A stretch of 64,000 nt of DNA. Origin: Bacillus sp. CGMCC 1.16541 (GTDB lineage: Bacteria > Bacillota > Bacilli > Bacillales > Bacillaceae_H). The stretch lies in assembly GCF_003184905.1 (NCBI RefSeq), contig NZ_QFRU01000028.1, forward strand, positions 1 to 64,000, in the 5' to 3' direction. Below are positions 16,342 through 26,099 of the stretch, one piece after another. Under the pieces are notes generated by a model, which was not told the origin of the DNA, ran no database searches, and was given only the letters and a program-made list of their open reading frames with translations. A program made the translations under genes and the position numbers. Every line of letters begins with the position of its first letter. Position 1 is the stretch's first letter.

Positions 16342-17604
16342 TTGAATACAACGACTGTGAAACAACAAACATCTAAAAATACACAAGCGAATCCTTTATC
16401 GGCTCCTTCATTAAAACAACCGAAACAGATGCTTGTAGCCGCAGGACTAGTAGCATCTGTTTTATTAGGAAGTGTAATTGTCGGTTCTGAAGGATCTGTA
16501 CAAGGTGTTTTATTTATTCTTGGTTTGTTACTTGGGTTTACACTATTTCACGCACGCTTTGGATTTACATCTGCATTCCGTCGGTTAATGGCTGTTGGAA
16601 ATGGGGAAGCATTACAAGCCCATATGGTCATGCTTGCTGTTGCGACCACATTATTTGCACTCATTTTATCGAGCGGCTTTACCTTTACAGGTGCAACACC
16701 GGCTGGCTATGTATCTCCAGTAGGCGTCAGCTTACTAGTCGGATCGTTTATTTTTGGAATTGGCATGCAGCTTGGAAATGGGTGTGCATCAGGAACTCTT
16801 TATTCACTTGGTGGAGGTAGCTCATCTATGTGGATTACCCTTCCTGCATTTATTGTCGGTTCAGTTATTGCTACAGCACACTTTGATTTTTGGATGAACG
16901 ACATGCCATCTCTTCCTGCTATTTCTCTAGCTGAACATACAGGATTAGGTTACATTGGCGCATGGTTCGTTCAGATGATTGTATTTGGGCTTATTTTCTT
17001 ACTCACGCTTTACATTTCTAAAAAGAAAAATCCACCAAAGATGAAAAATCTTCCAACGACTCAAGGTTGGAAACGTATTTTCCGTGGTTCTTGGCCTCTA
17101 TTAGTCGCAGCCATTGTATTAGCTGTGTTAAATGCGGTTACACTTACTGTTCGTGGTCAACCGTGGGGAATTACTTCAGCTTTTGCATTATGGGGTGCTA
17201 AAATCGGAGGATTCTTTGGCCTTGATGTAACACAGTGGGGATACTGGCAACAACCTCAAAACGCCAATGCTCTTACTCAATCCGTACTTGCTGATTCAAC
17301 AAGTGTGATGAACTTCGGCATTATACTCGGTGCATTTTTAGCATCAAGTATTGCAGGAATCTTTGCTCTTAAAAAGATTCGCAAAGGTGTAGCAGCATCA
17401 TCATTAATTGGAGGATTAATGATGGGGTACGGTGCTCGTCTTGCATTTGGTTGTAACATCGGTGCTTACTTTGGAGGAATTGCGTCATTTAGTTTGCACG
17501 GATGGGTATGGATGGTCATGGCGATGCTCGGAACATATGTTGCTCTCTTCATTCGCCCGCTATTCGGCCTTTCAAATCCAAAACCGAATGATTCAGTTTG
17601 CTAA
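16342..17604 (+). CDS. YeeE/YedE-family (TsuA-like) sulfur-compound transporter
   Basis: This is a polytopic membrane protein of about 420 residues with two pseudo-repeats. Conserved cysteines lie in GNGCASGTLYSLGGG and AFGCNIGAYFGGI, which in TsuA relay thiosulfate through the channel. The likely role is uptake of thiosulfate or a related sulfur species. The start is uncertain: TTG at 16342 is best spaced from AAAGGTGAT, while an ATG at 16336 is possible. No adjacent TusA/rhodanese partner gene is seen. Confidence 0.85.
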   Translation: MNTTTVKQQTSKNTQANPLSAPSLKQPKQMLVAAGLVASVLLGSVIVGSEGSVQGVLFILGLLLGFTLFHARFGFTSAFRRLMAVGNGEALQAHMVMLAVATTLFALILSSGFTFTGATPAGYVSPVGVSLLVGSFIFGIGMQLGNGCASGTLYSLGGGSSSMWITLPAFIVGSVIATAHFDFWMNDMPSLPAISLAEHTGLGYIGAWFVQMIVFGLIFLLTLYISKKKNPPKMKNLPTTQGWKRIFRGSWPLLVAAIVLAVLNAVTLTVRGQPWGITSAFALWGAKIGGFFGLDVTQWGYWQQPQNANALTQSVLADSTSVMNFGIILGAFLASSIAGIFALKKIRKGVAASSLIGGLMMGYGARLAFGCNIGAYFGGIASFSLHGWVWMVMAMLGTYVALFIRPLFGLSNPKPNDSVC

Positions 17605-17623
17605 CTTTCAATCACATTAAACG

Positions 17624-17660
17624 AACACCCCTTGCTCATTATTTGTAAGCAAGGGATGTT
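17624..17660 (+). terminator. Hairpin after YeeE/YedE transporter
   Basis: AACACCCCTTGCT pairs with AGCAAGGGATGTT; the following sequence is only moderately T-rich. It lies between convergent genes. Confidence 0.6.
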
Positions 17661-17699
17661 GTGTTTGTATGACATGTGAAGTTTTGTTAGCAATGGATG

Positions 17700-18170
17700 T
17701 TATTTATCCATTTTATACTCTTTCTTCGTTCCATCATTAAACGTCACTTCTAATTCAAACTTTTGAAAGTCTTCTTTTAGGTCAAACGTTTTTAACACTT
17801 CTTTCATCACATCTTCATCTGATGTATTTTGATCAAATGTTAATTGTTCTAACTTAGGTGCAAGCTCTTCGTATGCTTTGTCACCTTCTAATTTTTTGTC
17901 GTTTTGCTTGTCTTCCATTTTTGCTTCGATTTTTTCATTTGCTTCTTTTTCGTATTCAGCATCAAATTCGTTATTCATGCCCTTATAATCCACTTCTAAA
18001 TCAAACTCTGTAAAATTCATTGTACTATTTGATGCATTCATAGTACTTTGATTTGTTCCTTCTTGCATTTCTTGTTCCGGCGGTGGAGACTGAACTTCAT
18101 CGTTGTTACAAGCTGTCATAAATATCATCGCTGCAAAAGGTAAACTAACCATTGTAAGACCTTTTTTCAT
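17700..18170 (-). CDS. YusW-like lipoprotein
   Basis: The product of about 156 residues has a lipoprotein signal (PFAAMIFMTACNN), then a P/E/Q/N-rich linker. The YusW-like domain follows from about 55 to the end (NFTEFDLEVDYKG...KFELEVTFNDGTKKEYKMDK). The start at 18170 is chosen for its spacing from AAGGAGG; the ATG two codons upstream is too close. The function of the family is unknown. Confidence 0.75.
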   Translation of the reverse strand: MKKGLTMVSLPFAAMIFMTACNNDEVQSPPPEQEMQEGTNQSTMNASNSTMNFTEFDLEVDYKGMNNEFDAEYEKEANEKIEAKMEDKQNDKKLEGDKAYEELAPKLEQLTFDQNTSDEDVMKEVLKTFDLKEDFQKFELEVTFNDGTKKEYKMDK

Positions 18171-18276
18171 TTCCATTCCTCCTTATCTAACTGCTTACTA
18201 TTTTTATACCCTGTAGTCAAATTTCTATTCAACCACACTAGACTAGAATAAGAAAACAGTAAAGGAGATTTACATA

Positions 18277-18326
18277 AAAAAAACCTTGCTCACTCATCCA
18301 TTTTCCCATGAATGTTGTAAGCAAGG
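18277..18326 (-). terminator. Terminator of aspartokinase gene
   Basis: On the minus strand CCCCTTGCT pairs with AGCAAGG and is followed by eight T residues. Confidence 0.75.
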
Positions 18327-18366
18327 GGCGTGACTAATGCTTCTTTTGATGTTGTCTTAACTGTTC

Positions 18367-19746
18367 TTAGCTATTTGTATAGGAAATGGAGTATACATTG
18401 TTAAAATACGCATTATAAAGAGACTCTACCGCTTTTGGAACAGCATCACTCTTCACACCAAACATCATACTTACTTCAGATGACCCTTGGTTAATCATTT
18501 CTAAGTTTACATCTGCGCGCGCTAACGCTTCTGTCGCTTTTGCCGCGATCCCAACGGAACTGTTCATACCTTCACCAACGACCATAATGAGGGCTAAATC
18601 TCGTTCAATAAATAACTCATCCACTTCAAGTTCTGTTTGAATACGAGAAAATATGCGTTCTTCTTTTTCAGGTGTTAATTGATGCTCACGCATAATGACT
18701 GAAATATTATCGATTCCAGAAGGTGTATGCTCGTATGAAATACCTTCATCTTCTAAAATTTGAAGTAATCGGCGACCAAAGCCCAGTTCTCGGTTTAACA
18801 AATATTTACTTACGTGAATATTACAGAATCCTGCATCTCCAGCGATTCCCACAACGGGTGTATCACTATATTTTCTCTTTGGTAAAATAAACGTACCTGG
18901 CGCAATTGGATTGTTGGTGTTCTTGACACATACAGGAATGCCTAATTTATAAACTGGCTCTAACGCTTCATCATGGAATACAGAAAACCCACCATATGAA
19001 AGCTCACGCATTTCTCGATACGTAACTTCTTTCACTTCTTTTGGATTTTTAACAATTCGTGGATCAACACTATAGATGGAATCCACATCTGTAAAATTTT
19101 CATATAGTTCTGCTTCTACACCTGCAGCTAAAATTGAACCGGTAATATCTGAACCGCCTCTTGAAAAGGTCACCATGTTTCCGTCTTCTGAATAACCAAA
19201 GAAGCCTGGTACAACTAAAATACCGGTGCGCTCTTTCAGTTTCGCAATTTCGTTATATGAATGTGGCAATACTCGTGCATTACCTGGTTCATCGGTTACG
19301 AAAATTCCTGCTTCTTTTGGATTTACATAGTACGCTTCATGACCTAAATGTTTAAAATATGCAGCCATTAATTTAGCATTGTTATCTTCACCACTTGCTT
19401 TGATACAGTCAAGCAAGCGGAATGAGTCATGTTTATGTATATCAATAATGGATTGTAAGTTTGCCATAATGTCAGACAGAATCTCAGGTGACATATCTAG
19501 TTCAGTCGCAATGTCTCGGTAACGATCAACAATTTGACCAAACTCATTCATATAATCTTCGCCTAATTGTACTTTCGATGCCAAGGCAATTAGCATATCT
19601 GTCATTTTCATATCTTCACTAAATCGCTTACCAGGGGCTGACACAACTATAACACGTCGCTCTGGATCACTGGTTACAATTTTTGCTACTTGTTTAAATT
19701 TCTCCCCACTTGCTACAGAACTCCCACCAAATTTCGCAACCTTCAT
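18367..19746 (-). CDS. thrD: Aspartokinase (ThrD/YclM, class III type)
   Basis: The 459-residue enzyme phosphorylates L-aspartate, the first step to Lys, Thr, Met and diaminopimelate. N-terminal KFGGSSVASG, the SGEDNNAKLMAAYF motif, SRGGSDITGSILA and ENFTDVDSIYSVDPR form the kinase active site. Two ACT domains fill the C-terminus (from about 305), ending INQGSSEVSMMFGVK. It closely resembles YclM (ThrD) of B. subtilis, not the LysC alpha/beta type. No riboswitch is visible upstream. Monocistronic. Confidence 0.93.
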   Translation of the reverse strand: MKVAKFGGSSVASGEKFKQVAKIVTSDPERRVIVVSAPGKRFSEDMKMTDMLIALASKVQLGEDYMNEFGQIVDRYRDIATELDMSPEILSDIMANLQSIIDIHKHDSFRLLDCIKASGEDNNAKLMAAYFKHLGHEAYYVNPKEAGIFVTDEPGNARVLPHSYNEIAKLKERTGILVVPGFFGYSEDGNMVTFSRGGSDITGSILAAGVEAELYENFTDVDSIYSVDPRIVKNPKEVKEVTYREMRELSYGGFSVFHDEALEPVYKLGIPVCVKNTNNPIAPGTFILPKRKYSDTPVVGIAGDAGFCNIHVSKYLLNRELGFGRRLLQILEDEGISYEHTPSGIDNISVIMREHQLTPEKEERIFSRIQTELEVDELFIERDLALIMVVGEGMNSSVGIAAKATEALARADVNLEMINQGSSEVSMMFGVKSDAVPKAVESLYNAYFNNVYSISYTNS

Positions 19747-19835
19747 TTTTACGACACTTCCTTACTCTCTTTTTAATATTAGACTATTGTATCATACTCT
19801 TCATTTGTGAAAAGTATGATGTCTAATTTTTCTAA

Positions 19836-20003
19836 CTATTCATCTAAAATTAATCCAATTGTACATAAAGGGTGAACATTTGTCCACTCTTTATGTACAA
19901 TCCATGATTCAATTTTTCTTTTTTTTAGCAATCCTATCATAACTACCGTAATAAATGAACCAATTAAATCTAAGATCAATTGATGTCGCTCTAGCGTTAA
20001 CAT
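19836..20003 (-). CDS. Small hypothetical protein with one hydrophobic helix
   Basis: The 55-residue frame starts MLTLERHQLILDLIGSFITV with a hydrophobic segment (about 9-26) followed by a basic patch KKRK. AAGAGGTG is well placed upstream. The 3' half overlaps a 19-base imperfect inverted repeat (TTGTACATAAAG and its complement, about 19858-19901), so the coding end may not be real. Its first ten residues resemble DeoR N-termini, but the rest does not. Confidence 0.4.
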   Translation of the reverse strand: MLTLERHQLILDLIGSFITVVMIGLLKKRKIESWIVHKEWTNVHPLCTIGLILDE

Positions 20004-20073
20004 ACTCACACCTCTTTTAAAACGTTTTCATTTTATGTATTTACCATTTATCATGAACACCAGTCAAAAACAC

Positions 20074-20121
20074 TCAAAAAAGTTGCGTCAACAGGAGTAC
20101 AACCATCCCTTTTGACGCAAC
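20074..20121 (-). terminator. Terminator downstream of small membrane gene
   Basis: GTTGCGTCAA pairs with TTGACGCAAC, and the minus strand continues with TTTTTT. It fits the small gene ending at 20144. Confidence 0.75.
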
Positions 20122-20143
20122 CGATACAAAAAGTATTGTTTAT

Positions 20144-20296
20144 TTATCTACCAAATAAATATAATGTGATATATAATATCGTTCCGACTGCTGTCGCAAG
20201 ACCGAGTGTAGCTAAAAACCGATACACTCGCATTTTCACAAACTCTCTTAATTCAACTTCTTTTCTTCTCCCTTTTCTTTGCTCTTGCTCCATCAT
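20144..20296 (-). CDS. Small single-TM membrane protein (50 residues)
   Basis: MMEQEQRKGRRKEVELREFV is followed by one TM helix (about 24-46, with FLATLGLATAVGTILY). The polar and basic N-half suggests a cytoplasmic N-terminus. AAGGGAAC precedes the tandem ATGs. It has its own terminator. No known family. Confidence 0.55.
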   Translation of the reverse strand: MMEQEQRKGRRKEVELREFVKMRVYRFLATLGLATAVGTILYITLYLFGR

Positions 20297-20380
20297 TGTT
20301 CCCTTCTTTTACCCTTTTACTTACTATATGCAGGAACGATGGCGACAATGCTTGGGTCACAGAAGAAAGTCCGCTCACCA

Positions 20381-22060
20381 TTATTCGGTGTTTTCTTTGA
20401 GGGTTTTCTTCTCCATCTGGTGAATCGATACTGTCCCACTCACTTCATTTCCTACTAAAGTAAGTGGTAACCCTGTCGGACTTACATGAGCTGGAATGAA
20501 ATCTAAACCTTCAGGAGATACATCTCCCGCTATTTGGCTTGAAAAATCACGTGTATTTGTATAATTAACAAATGTTGACTTTTTCGGATTTGTTATGTCG
20601 TATGCCATGACACCACCAATTCGTTCTAAGCCGATAAATGCGTATGTTTTGTCTCCAATTTGACCAATTTTTACATCTTCTGGTTCAGGCCCTTTTTTTG
20701 CACTTCGTTTATCCATTTCGATGTCATCATTTGAAGCATTAAAATGAGCTGGAAATTGTTTTGCTGTGATGTTTTCAAAGTCACTTCCACTATCGTAAAC
20801 AAGCTCCATTGTATCTGCTTTCCAAATGCTAAACGAACGACCACCTAATGTATAAATCGCATCCGTACCACGATCTGTTAATACTTCTAACTTATCATAT
20901 GCAGGATTACCTTTCATTTCGTCAAATAATTGTTGCAGCTTTTTCTTTGACGTTCCTTTGTAACGCTTGTGATCTAAAGTAATCTCATCCTTCATTTTCC
21001 CGAAATCTGTTACATTCTCAAACTCTTCCCATTCAGTTGCATCCCCTTCATTCGCTGTAATGAGGTAGCTTTCTCCATTAATAGTTGTATGAGCGACGGA
21101 GTCTGGCATGTAAGCACCTAAAATCGGTAAGTTCGTCATATTTGATTCACCATCTCGTGCTGCATCTAGTTCATTTCCTTTTTTGGAATGATCTTTGAAG
21201 CCTAATGATTGAACAGATAAAATGTTTCCTTTTTTCACGTCAATCGTTGCAATCGCATTATTTTCTTGTAGTGTCACATATGCTGTTTTTGCATCATCTG
21301 AAAGCGCAATGTATTCAGGTTCAAAGTCACGTACAGCATCTTCTTTTGAACCGTTATTTCGAATATGAACATTGTCGTCAATTACACCAGTGTCATCAAA
21401 TTTCAGATGACGTGATTCACCCTTTTTAAGATCGATAATTGTAACAGAGCCTTCTGGATCCACACCATTTTCTAACCCTCTTCTCAGCTCTCCTTCATCA
21501 GCAGTTAAAATGTAACGGCCATCTTCACTTATTTTGACCATATCAGGTTGAACACCTGTTTCGAACGTTTGTTGAACTTCGCCGTTATAATTCATCACAA
21601 CAATCTTACCTGCTTTTTGATAATTTTTATGTTGAACAGCTGCCACGATAACCTTTTTCTTTGTGTTAATATCGATACTTGTTAAATCACCATATGTGAA
21701 CGAATCTGTATTTACAGCATCTGCGATTTGAATAGATTTCTCTTTTTCAAATTTCTGATTAGTATTTCGTGTCATTTGATCTATATTAACGATATCGATG
21801 GTTTGTGCTTTACCATTTACTAAATAAAATTTTTTGTTGTCAGAGTTAAATTTAACAATTTCAGCTACTCCTCCATCTTTATCAGTTAAACTTGTATCAA
21901 AACTAGCAATTTTAGAAACATTTAATTGAGTTCGGGTATTATGTTTAGAAGCTTTATCTTCAACAGGAGATGTGGCATACGTAATTACAGAAGGAACTAG
22001 TAAAGTAACCCCTAGAATAGATGAAAGTAACGTTTTTGAAAGAGTCTTTTTCTTTTTCAT
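20381..22060 (-). CDS. Secreted choice-of-anchor I-type beta-propeller protein
   Basis: The product of about 559 residues has a Sec signal (KKKKTLSKTLLSSILGVTLL...) and a WD/YVTN-like propeller: VQPDMVKISEDGRYILTADEGE, PEYIALSDDAKTAYVTLQENNAI, LITANEGDATEW, GGRSFSIWKADT, SPEGLDFIPAHVSPTG. These match the 'choice-of-anchor I' extracellular family, sometimes labelled alkaline-phosphatase-like. The start at 22060 has AAGGAGCG upstream. No sortase or S-layer anchor is visible. Probable cell-surface or extracellular role; substrate unknown. Confidence 0.8.
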   Translation of the reverse strand: MKKKKTLSKTLLSSILGVTLLVPSVITYATSPVEDKASKHNTRTQLNVSKIASFDTSLTDKDGGVAEIVKFNSDNKKFYLVNGKAQTIDIVNIDQMTRNTNQKFEKEKSIQIADAVNTDSFTYGDLTSIDINTKKKVIVAAVQHKNYQKAGKIVVMNYNGEVQQTFETGVQPDMVKISEDGRYILTADEGELRRGLENGVDPEGSVTIIDLKKGESRHLKFDDTGVIDDNVHIRNNGSKEDAVRDFEPEYIALSDDAKTAYVTLQENNAIATIDVKKGNILSVQSLGFKDHSKKGNELDAARDGESNMTNLPILGAYMPDSVAHTTINGESYLITANEGDATEWEEFENVTDFGKMKDEITLDHKRYKGTSKKKLQQLFDEMKGNPAYDKLEVLTDRGTDAIYTLGGRSFSIWKADTMELVYDSGSDFENITAKQFPAHFNASNDDIEMDKRSAKKGPEPEDVKIGQIGDKTYAFIGLERIGGVMAYDITNPKKSTFVNYTNTRDFSSQIAGDVSPEGLDFIPAHVSPTGLPLTLVGNEVSGTVSIHQMEKKTLKENTE

Positions 22061-22205
22061 CGCACAATCGCTCCTTATAGGTAGAATGAGTAAATTAATA
22101 ATTCTCTTAACTACAATGTTAGCCAAGATACCATCGTTATTCTAGGGGATATCCCTAAAAATCTTGTAAAGTTTTGTAAAGGATTTTACAGTTTCACTAC
22201 ATGCA

Positions 22206-22253
22206 AAAAGCACTCTGTATGTAGAGGATCATCTCTATATACAAAGTGCTTTC
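22206..22253 (-). terminator. Terminator of prfC
   Basis: AAAGCACT...GTAT-TAGAG pairs with CTCTA-ATAC...AGTGCTTT; the minus-strand side ends in TTTTT. Confidence 0.8.
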
Positions 22254-22268
22254 TGACTGATGTATTTA

Positions 22269-23843
22269 TTACAGTGGTGTGCTTAACGTGACATCCGGGT
22301 ACTTATCTTGGAAGAGACGTAAAACGAAATCATTTTCAAATAATAAAACGGCGTGCTCATCTCGATCTTCGACAAGCATAACACGTGAGTCTGTCATGTT
22401 ATCTTTGATTTGCTTTCGGTCTACCCATCTTGCAATGTCATGCTTCATACGAACAAATTCAATATCAACACCATATTCTGCCTTCATGCGGTATTCAAAT
22501 ACTTGGAACTGAAGTTCACCGACTGCCCCTAAAATATTATCACCGAAGTATGGTGTTTTATAAAGCTGAACTGCTCCTTCTTGCACGAGCTGTGTAATCC
22601 CTTTTTCAAAATGCTTATGCTTCATCGCATTTTTCGCTCGTACTTTTACAAATAGTTCTGGTGGGAACTTTGGTAGGGCATCAAAGTTGAACGCTGACGT
22701 CCCATCTCCCACAATCGTGTCACCTATTTGATAGTTTCCTGAATCGTACAACCCGATAATATCACCAGGGTATGCTTCATCAACGGTTTCACGACTTGCG
22801 GCTAAAAATTGATGAGACTGTCCAAGTTTCATTTTTCGACCTGTACGTGAAAGCGTCACATTCATTCCACGTTCGAATTTCCCTGAACATACACGCACAA
22901 ACGCGATACGATCACGGTGAGCTGGGTTCATGTTCGCTTGAATTTTAAATACAAAACCAGAGAACGTACCATCTGTTGGTGCAACCGTTCCGATCGATGA
23001 TTCGCGTGATTGAGGTGGTGATGTTAATTGTAAGAAAGCATCAAAGAATGATTGAACACCAAAGTTTGCAATCGCACTACCGAAAAATACAGGTGTTAAT
23101 AAACCTTGCTTTACTTTTTCCACTGAGAATTCATTTCCTGCTTCTTCTAATAAAGCAAGTTCGTCGACTAATCCAGGTAGATAAAGCTCATTTACATGCT
23201 CTGTTACGTCACTTGTAATGTTTTCACCATCAAAGTCAACGTAATAAGATTCTTTATTTCCTTGATAGACTTCCACTTTCTTTTGAAAACGATCATACGT
23301 CCCTTGGAATCGTTTCCCCATACCAATTGGCCATGTTACAGGATACGATTCAATCCCTAATACGTCTTCAATTTCTTCTAACAGTTCAAGTGGGTCTTTT
23401 CCTTCACGGTCTAACTTGTTAATGAACGTTAAAATAGGAATACCTCTCATGCGACAAACTTTAAATAACTTTAACGTTTGTGCTTCAATCCCTTTTGTTC
23501 CATCAATAACCATGACTGCACTATCAACCGCTGTTAATGTACGATATGTGTCTTCACTGAAATCTTCATGTCCTGGTGTATCTAGAATGTTAATATGATG
23601 ATCACGATAAGAAAACTGCATCACACTTGATGTAACAGAAATTCCACGTTGCTTTTCAATTTCCATCCAGTCAGATGTTGCAAACTTTCCTGATTTCTTC
23701 CCTTTTACTGTTCCGGCAGAGCGAATCATGCCGCCTAATAGTAAAAGCTTTTCCGTTAATGTCGTTTTACCCGCATCAGGGTGGGAAATGATCGCAAATG
23801 TACGACGTGAATCTACGACCTCTTGTTGAATTTGTTTGCTCAT
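22269..23843 (-). CDS. prfC: Peptide chain release factor 3
   Basis: The 524-residue GTPase recycles RF1/RF2 from the ribosome. G1 is [13 protein letters not shown]3 [17 protein letters not shown]4 [10 protein letters not shown], and the switch region includes [12 protein letters not shown]. Length and domain order match bacterial RF3. RF3 is absent from B. subtilis 168, so its presence separates this strain from that lineage. It lies 35 bases downstream of an ECF sigma gene on the same strand, so the two may be co-transcribed. Confidence 0.95.
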   Translation of the reverse strand: MSKQIQQEVVDSRRTFAIISHPDAGKTTLTEKLLLLGGMIRSAGTVKGKKSGKFATSDWMEIEKQRGISVTSSVMQFSYRDHHINILDTPGHEDFSEDTYRTLTAVDSAVMVIDGTKGIEAQTLKLFKVCRMRGIPILTFINKLDREGKDPLELLEEIEDVLGIESYPVTWPIGMGKRFQGTYDRFQKKVEVYQGNKESYYVDFDGENITSDVTEHVNELYLPGLVDELALLEEAGNEFSVEKVKQGLLTPVFFGSAIANFGVQSFFDAFLQLTSPPQSRESSIGTVAPTDGTFSGFVFKIQANMNPAHRDRIAFVRVCSGKFERGMNVTLSRTGRKMKLGQSHQFLAASRETVDEAYPGDIIGLYDSGNYQIGDTIVGDGTSAFNFDALPKFPPELFVKVRAKNAMKHKHFEKGITQLVQEGAVQLYKTPYFGDNILGAVGELQFQVFEYRMKAEYGVDIEFVRMKHDIARWVDRKQIKDNMTDSRVMLVEDRDEHAVLLFENDFVLRLFQDKYPDVTLSTPL

Positions 23844-23878
23844 GTTTTATGAATCCTCATTTCTACTCAATTGACACT

Positions 23879-24433
23879 CTATTTTATCATACTCTCATAC
23901 GTTTCTTTAAATCCTTTTTTCGCTCTTCGTAAACGACTTTTAATAGTAGACGGATTTAATCCAAGCTTTTGGCTCATTTCTTGAATAGAAAAGCCTTTAA
24001 AATAATACAATTCAACAACTTGACGATGAACAGTGGATAAAGACAAAAGAGCTAGCTTAACGTCTTGCCTTGTGATTTTTTCAATTACGTACTCTTCAGC
24101 AGATACATCTAACCACTCTTCTTTGTTCTTTGTAAGCTTCGGCTTATATTTATCTCGTGTTCGTTGTTTTGTTTCATAGTCTTTACATACATTAATCGTA
24201 ATTCGATAGAGCCATGTTTTATACGTTGACTTCTTTTTAAATTGACTTAAATGAATATACGCTTTTAAAAAGACTTCTTGCACAATATCATCCACAAGTT
24301 CATCATTTCTAAAATACGAAAAAGCAACGGTACTTACATACTTTTTATATTGAATATATAATGTTTTAATGATTTTTTTTGGTGAAGAAATGTTCAGTTT
24401 TTCCAAAGGAACACGTTGTTCCATAGCCTCCAT
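23879..24433 (-). CDS. ECF-type RNA polymerase sigma factor
   Basis: The 184-residue protein has region 2 (AFSYFRNDELVDDIVQEVFLKAYIHLSQF, KTWLYRITINVCKDYETKQ) and region 4 (LSLSTVHRQVVELYYFKGFSIQEMSQKLGLNPSTIKSRLRRAKKGF). No anti-sigma gene is adjacent; the downstream neighbour is prfC. The ATG at 24433 is preferred over a TTG two codons upstream, with AAAGG placed 9 bases before it. Confidence 0.9.
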   Translation of the reverse strand: MEAMEQRVPLEKLNISSPKKIIKTLYIQYKKYVSTVAFSYFRNDELVDDIVQEVFLKAYIHLSQFKKKSTYKTWLYRITINVCKDYETKQRTRDKYKPKLTKNKEEWLDVSAEEYVIEKITRQDVKLALLSLSTVHRQVVELYYFKGFSIQEMSQKLGLNPSTIKSRLRRAKKGFKETYESMIK

Positions 24434-24706
24434 TGTCAATCCTTTCTTTATTCATTTTTCAAGGCTGCTTTCGTCATAATAAATAATCGATTTCTACTCC
24501 TGTTAACGTTTAATTGGTAAAATCGATTTCCAACCATTTCTTAGCTAAGAGCCATTTTAAAGAAAAATAGAAGCATTTTTACACATATGATTCAATATAG
24601 CACATCTCTACCTCTTTCGTCTTGTGTCAGAAGTGCCATCATTTACAAATAATTCCTAAACAGAACTTTTTACGAATGTTAACGTATATAATAGGCAAAC
24701 GATAAG
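24434..24706. other. Intergenic region upstream of ECF sigma gene
   Basis: AT-rich sequence separates the sigma gene from the tldE terminator. ECF genes are often autoregulated, but no AAC-type -35 could be assigned with confidence. No coding sequence is seen. Confidence 0.4.
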
Positions 24707-24740
24707 AAAAGTCGCATCAAATTTACTCGATGCGACTTTT
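24707..24740 (-). terminator. Terminator of tldD-tldE operon
   Basis: AAAAGTCGCATC pairs with GATGCGACTTTT, directly after tldE; A and T runs on both sides make it bidirectional. Confidence 0.9.
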
Positions 24741-24742
24741 CT

Positions 24743-26098
24743 TTATTCAGCTGTTACTGCTAAGCGATTAATTTTTAATGTTGGAGAGCCGACATACCCT
24801 CCACCATAGTCCATTGCAAAATCGATATCTGAGCCGATTAAGTCAATTGAATTTAGCAACTCGTAAAAATTGCCTGCAATCGTCATTTGTGTAACAGATG
24901 ATACCACTTTTCCACCTTTGATGTAATGACCTTTCGCTGCAACAGAGAAGTCACCCGAAATTGGATTCGTTCCTGAGTGTAAACCAGATAAATGTGTAAT
25001 CAGTACTCCTTCACTCACTGATTCAATAATTTGTTCATAAGACGTGTCTGTCGCTTCAATATAAAAGTTTGATGGCGCTACAGTTAATGTCCCTTTATAA
25101 GAAGATTTATACGCGTGACCTGTTGATTGTTTCCCTTCTTTTTTCGCCGTTTTTGTATTGTAAAAAAGACTTTTTAAAACGCCATTTTCAACGACGTATC
25201 TTTTCGTTGAGGCTACTCCCTCACTATCAAATGTACGACTTGCAAATCCTTCTTCTAATAGTGGATTATCTACAAGTTGCAATGTTGAAACCCCAATCCT
25301 TTCCCCTTCTTTCCCTTTTAACCGAGATAAACCCTTTTGCACATCTTCAGATGAAAAGATCGTAGAATAAACGTGAAGTAAGCTAGCCGCCGCATCACGA
25401 CGTAAGACAACTGGGTATGTCTTGCTTGCAATAGACTTGCCAGCGATAAATGAGAGTGCTTCGTTTACCGCTTCACGCGAAATCTCTTGTGCATTCAATG
25501 CTGAAAAATCTCTTGTTAACTTTGTATATTGACCTGTTTTCACGTCTTCTCCATCTTTCACCATTACAGCAATATACATCATTAAATAGTTACTTTTTTC
25601 AGAGAGAGACAGACCTTTACTATTCGCTAGTACTCGCTTTTGCTCTCCCGTTTGAAGCATACAATAGTTGGTACCAATCACACGTGGATCAGATTCTCTA
25701 ATCAGCGACTCCACTTTTAATAAAAGATCTACCTTCTCTTGAATCGTAACATTCGCTAACTCATCAGAATGAAACGAAAGCTTTTCATACGATTGGCTTC
25801 CCTCAAAAATCGCTTCCTCATCTTCATCTTCAATAATGAACGCATTTTCTTTCGCGTTTTCGACCAAAAACAAAATCGATTGATTATCTAGCTTTTCTGT
25901 GTACGCATAACCCATTTTGCCGTTAAATAACCCACGAAACGAAACTCCTGACTCGAACGATGTATCATATTGATCAAGCTCCCCTTTATGAATTTGACAA
26001 GAGAATTTATCTGTACTTTCAAACGATAGTTCCATCTCTTCAAATTCTTGCTCTTTCCCATATCTAAAGAGTTGTTGTTTAAACTGTGTTAACTCCAT
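24743..26098 (-). CDS. TldE/PmbA-family metalloprotease subunit
   Basis: The 451-residue member of the TldD/PmbA family lacks the HExxxH motif present in the neighbour, so it is the non-catalytic TldE-like partner. GHAYKSSYKGTLTVAPSNFYI and HLSGLHSGTNPISGDFSVAAKGHYIKGGK are family hallmarks. In E. coli TldD/TldE form a heterodimer that degrades unfolded peptides and processes microcin B17. The start at 26098 is just after the tldD stop, with AAGGGGG upstream. Confidence 0.9.
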   Translation of the reverse strand: MELTQFKQQLFRYGKEQEFEEMELSFESTDKFSCQIHKGELDQYDTSFESGVSFRGLFNGKMGYAYTEKLDNQSILFLVENAKENAFIIEDEDEEAIFEGSQSYEKLSFHSDELANVTIQEKVDLLLKVESLIRESDPRVIGTNYCMLQTGEQKRVLANSKGLSLSEKSNYLMMYIAVMVKDGEDVKTGQYTKLTRDFSALNAQEISREAVNEALSFIAGKSIASKTYPVVLRRDAAASLLHVYSTIFSSEDVQKGLSRLKGKEGERIGVSTLQLVDNPLLEEGFASRTFDSEGVASTKRYVVENGVLKSLFYNTKTAKKEGKQSTGHAYKSSYKGTLTVAPSNFYIEATDTSYEQIIESVSEGVLITHLSGLHSGTNPISGDFSVAAKGHYIKGGKVVSSVTQMTIAGNFYELLNSIDLIGSDIDFAMDYGGGYVGSPTLKINRLAVTAE

Positions 26099-26099
26099 C

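Noticed and set aside
19747-19835. Possible lysine riboswitch before the aspartokinase gene.
   Set aside because: The leader is under 100 bases and lacks the lysine-element consensus; the enzyme is ThrD-type, not the lysine-regulated LysC.
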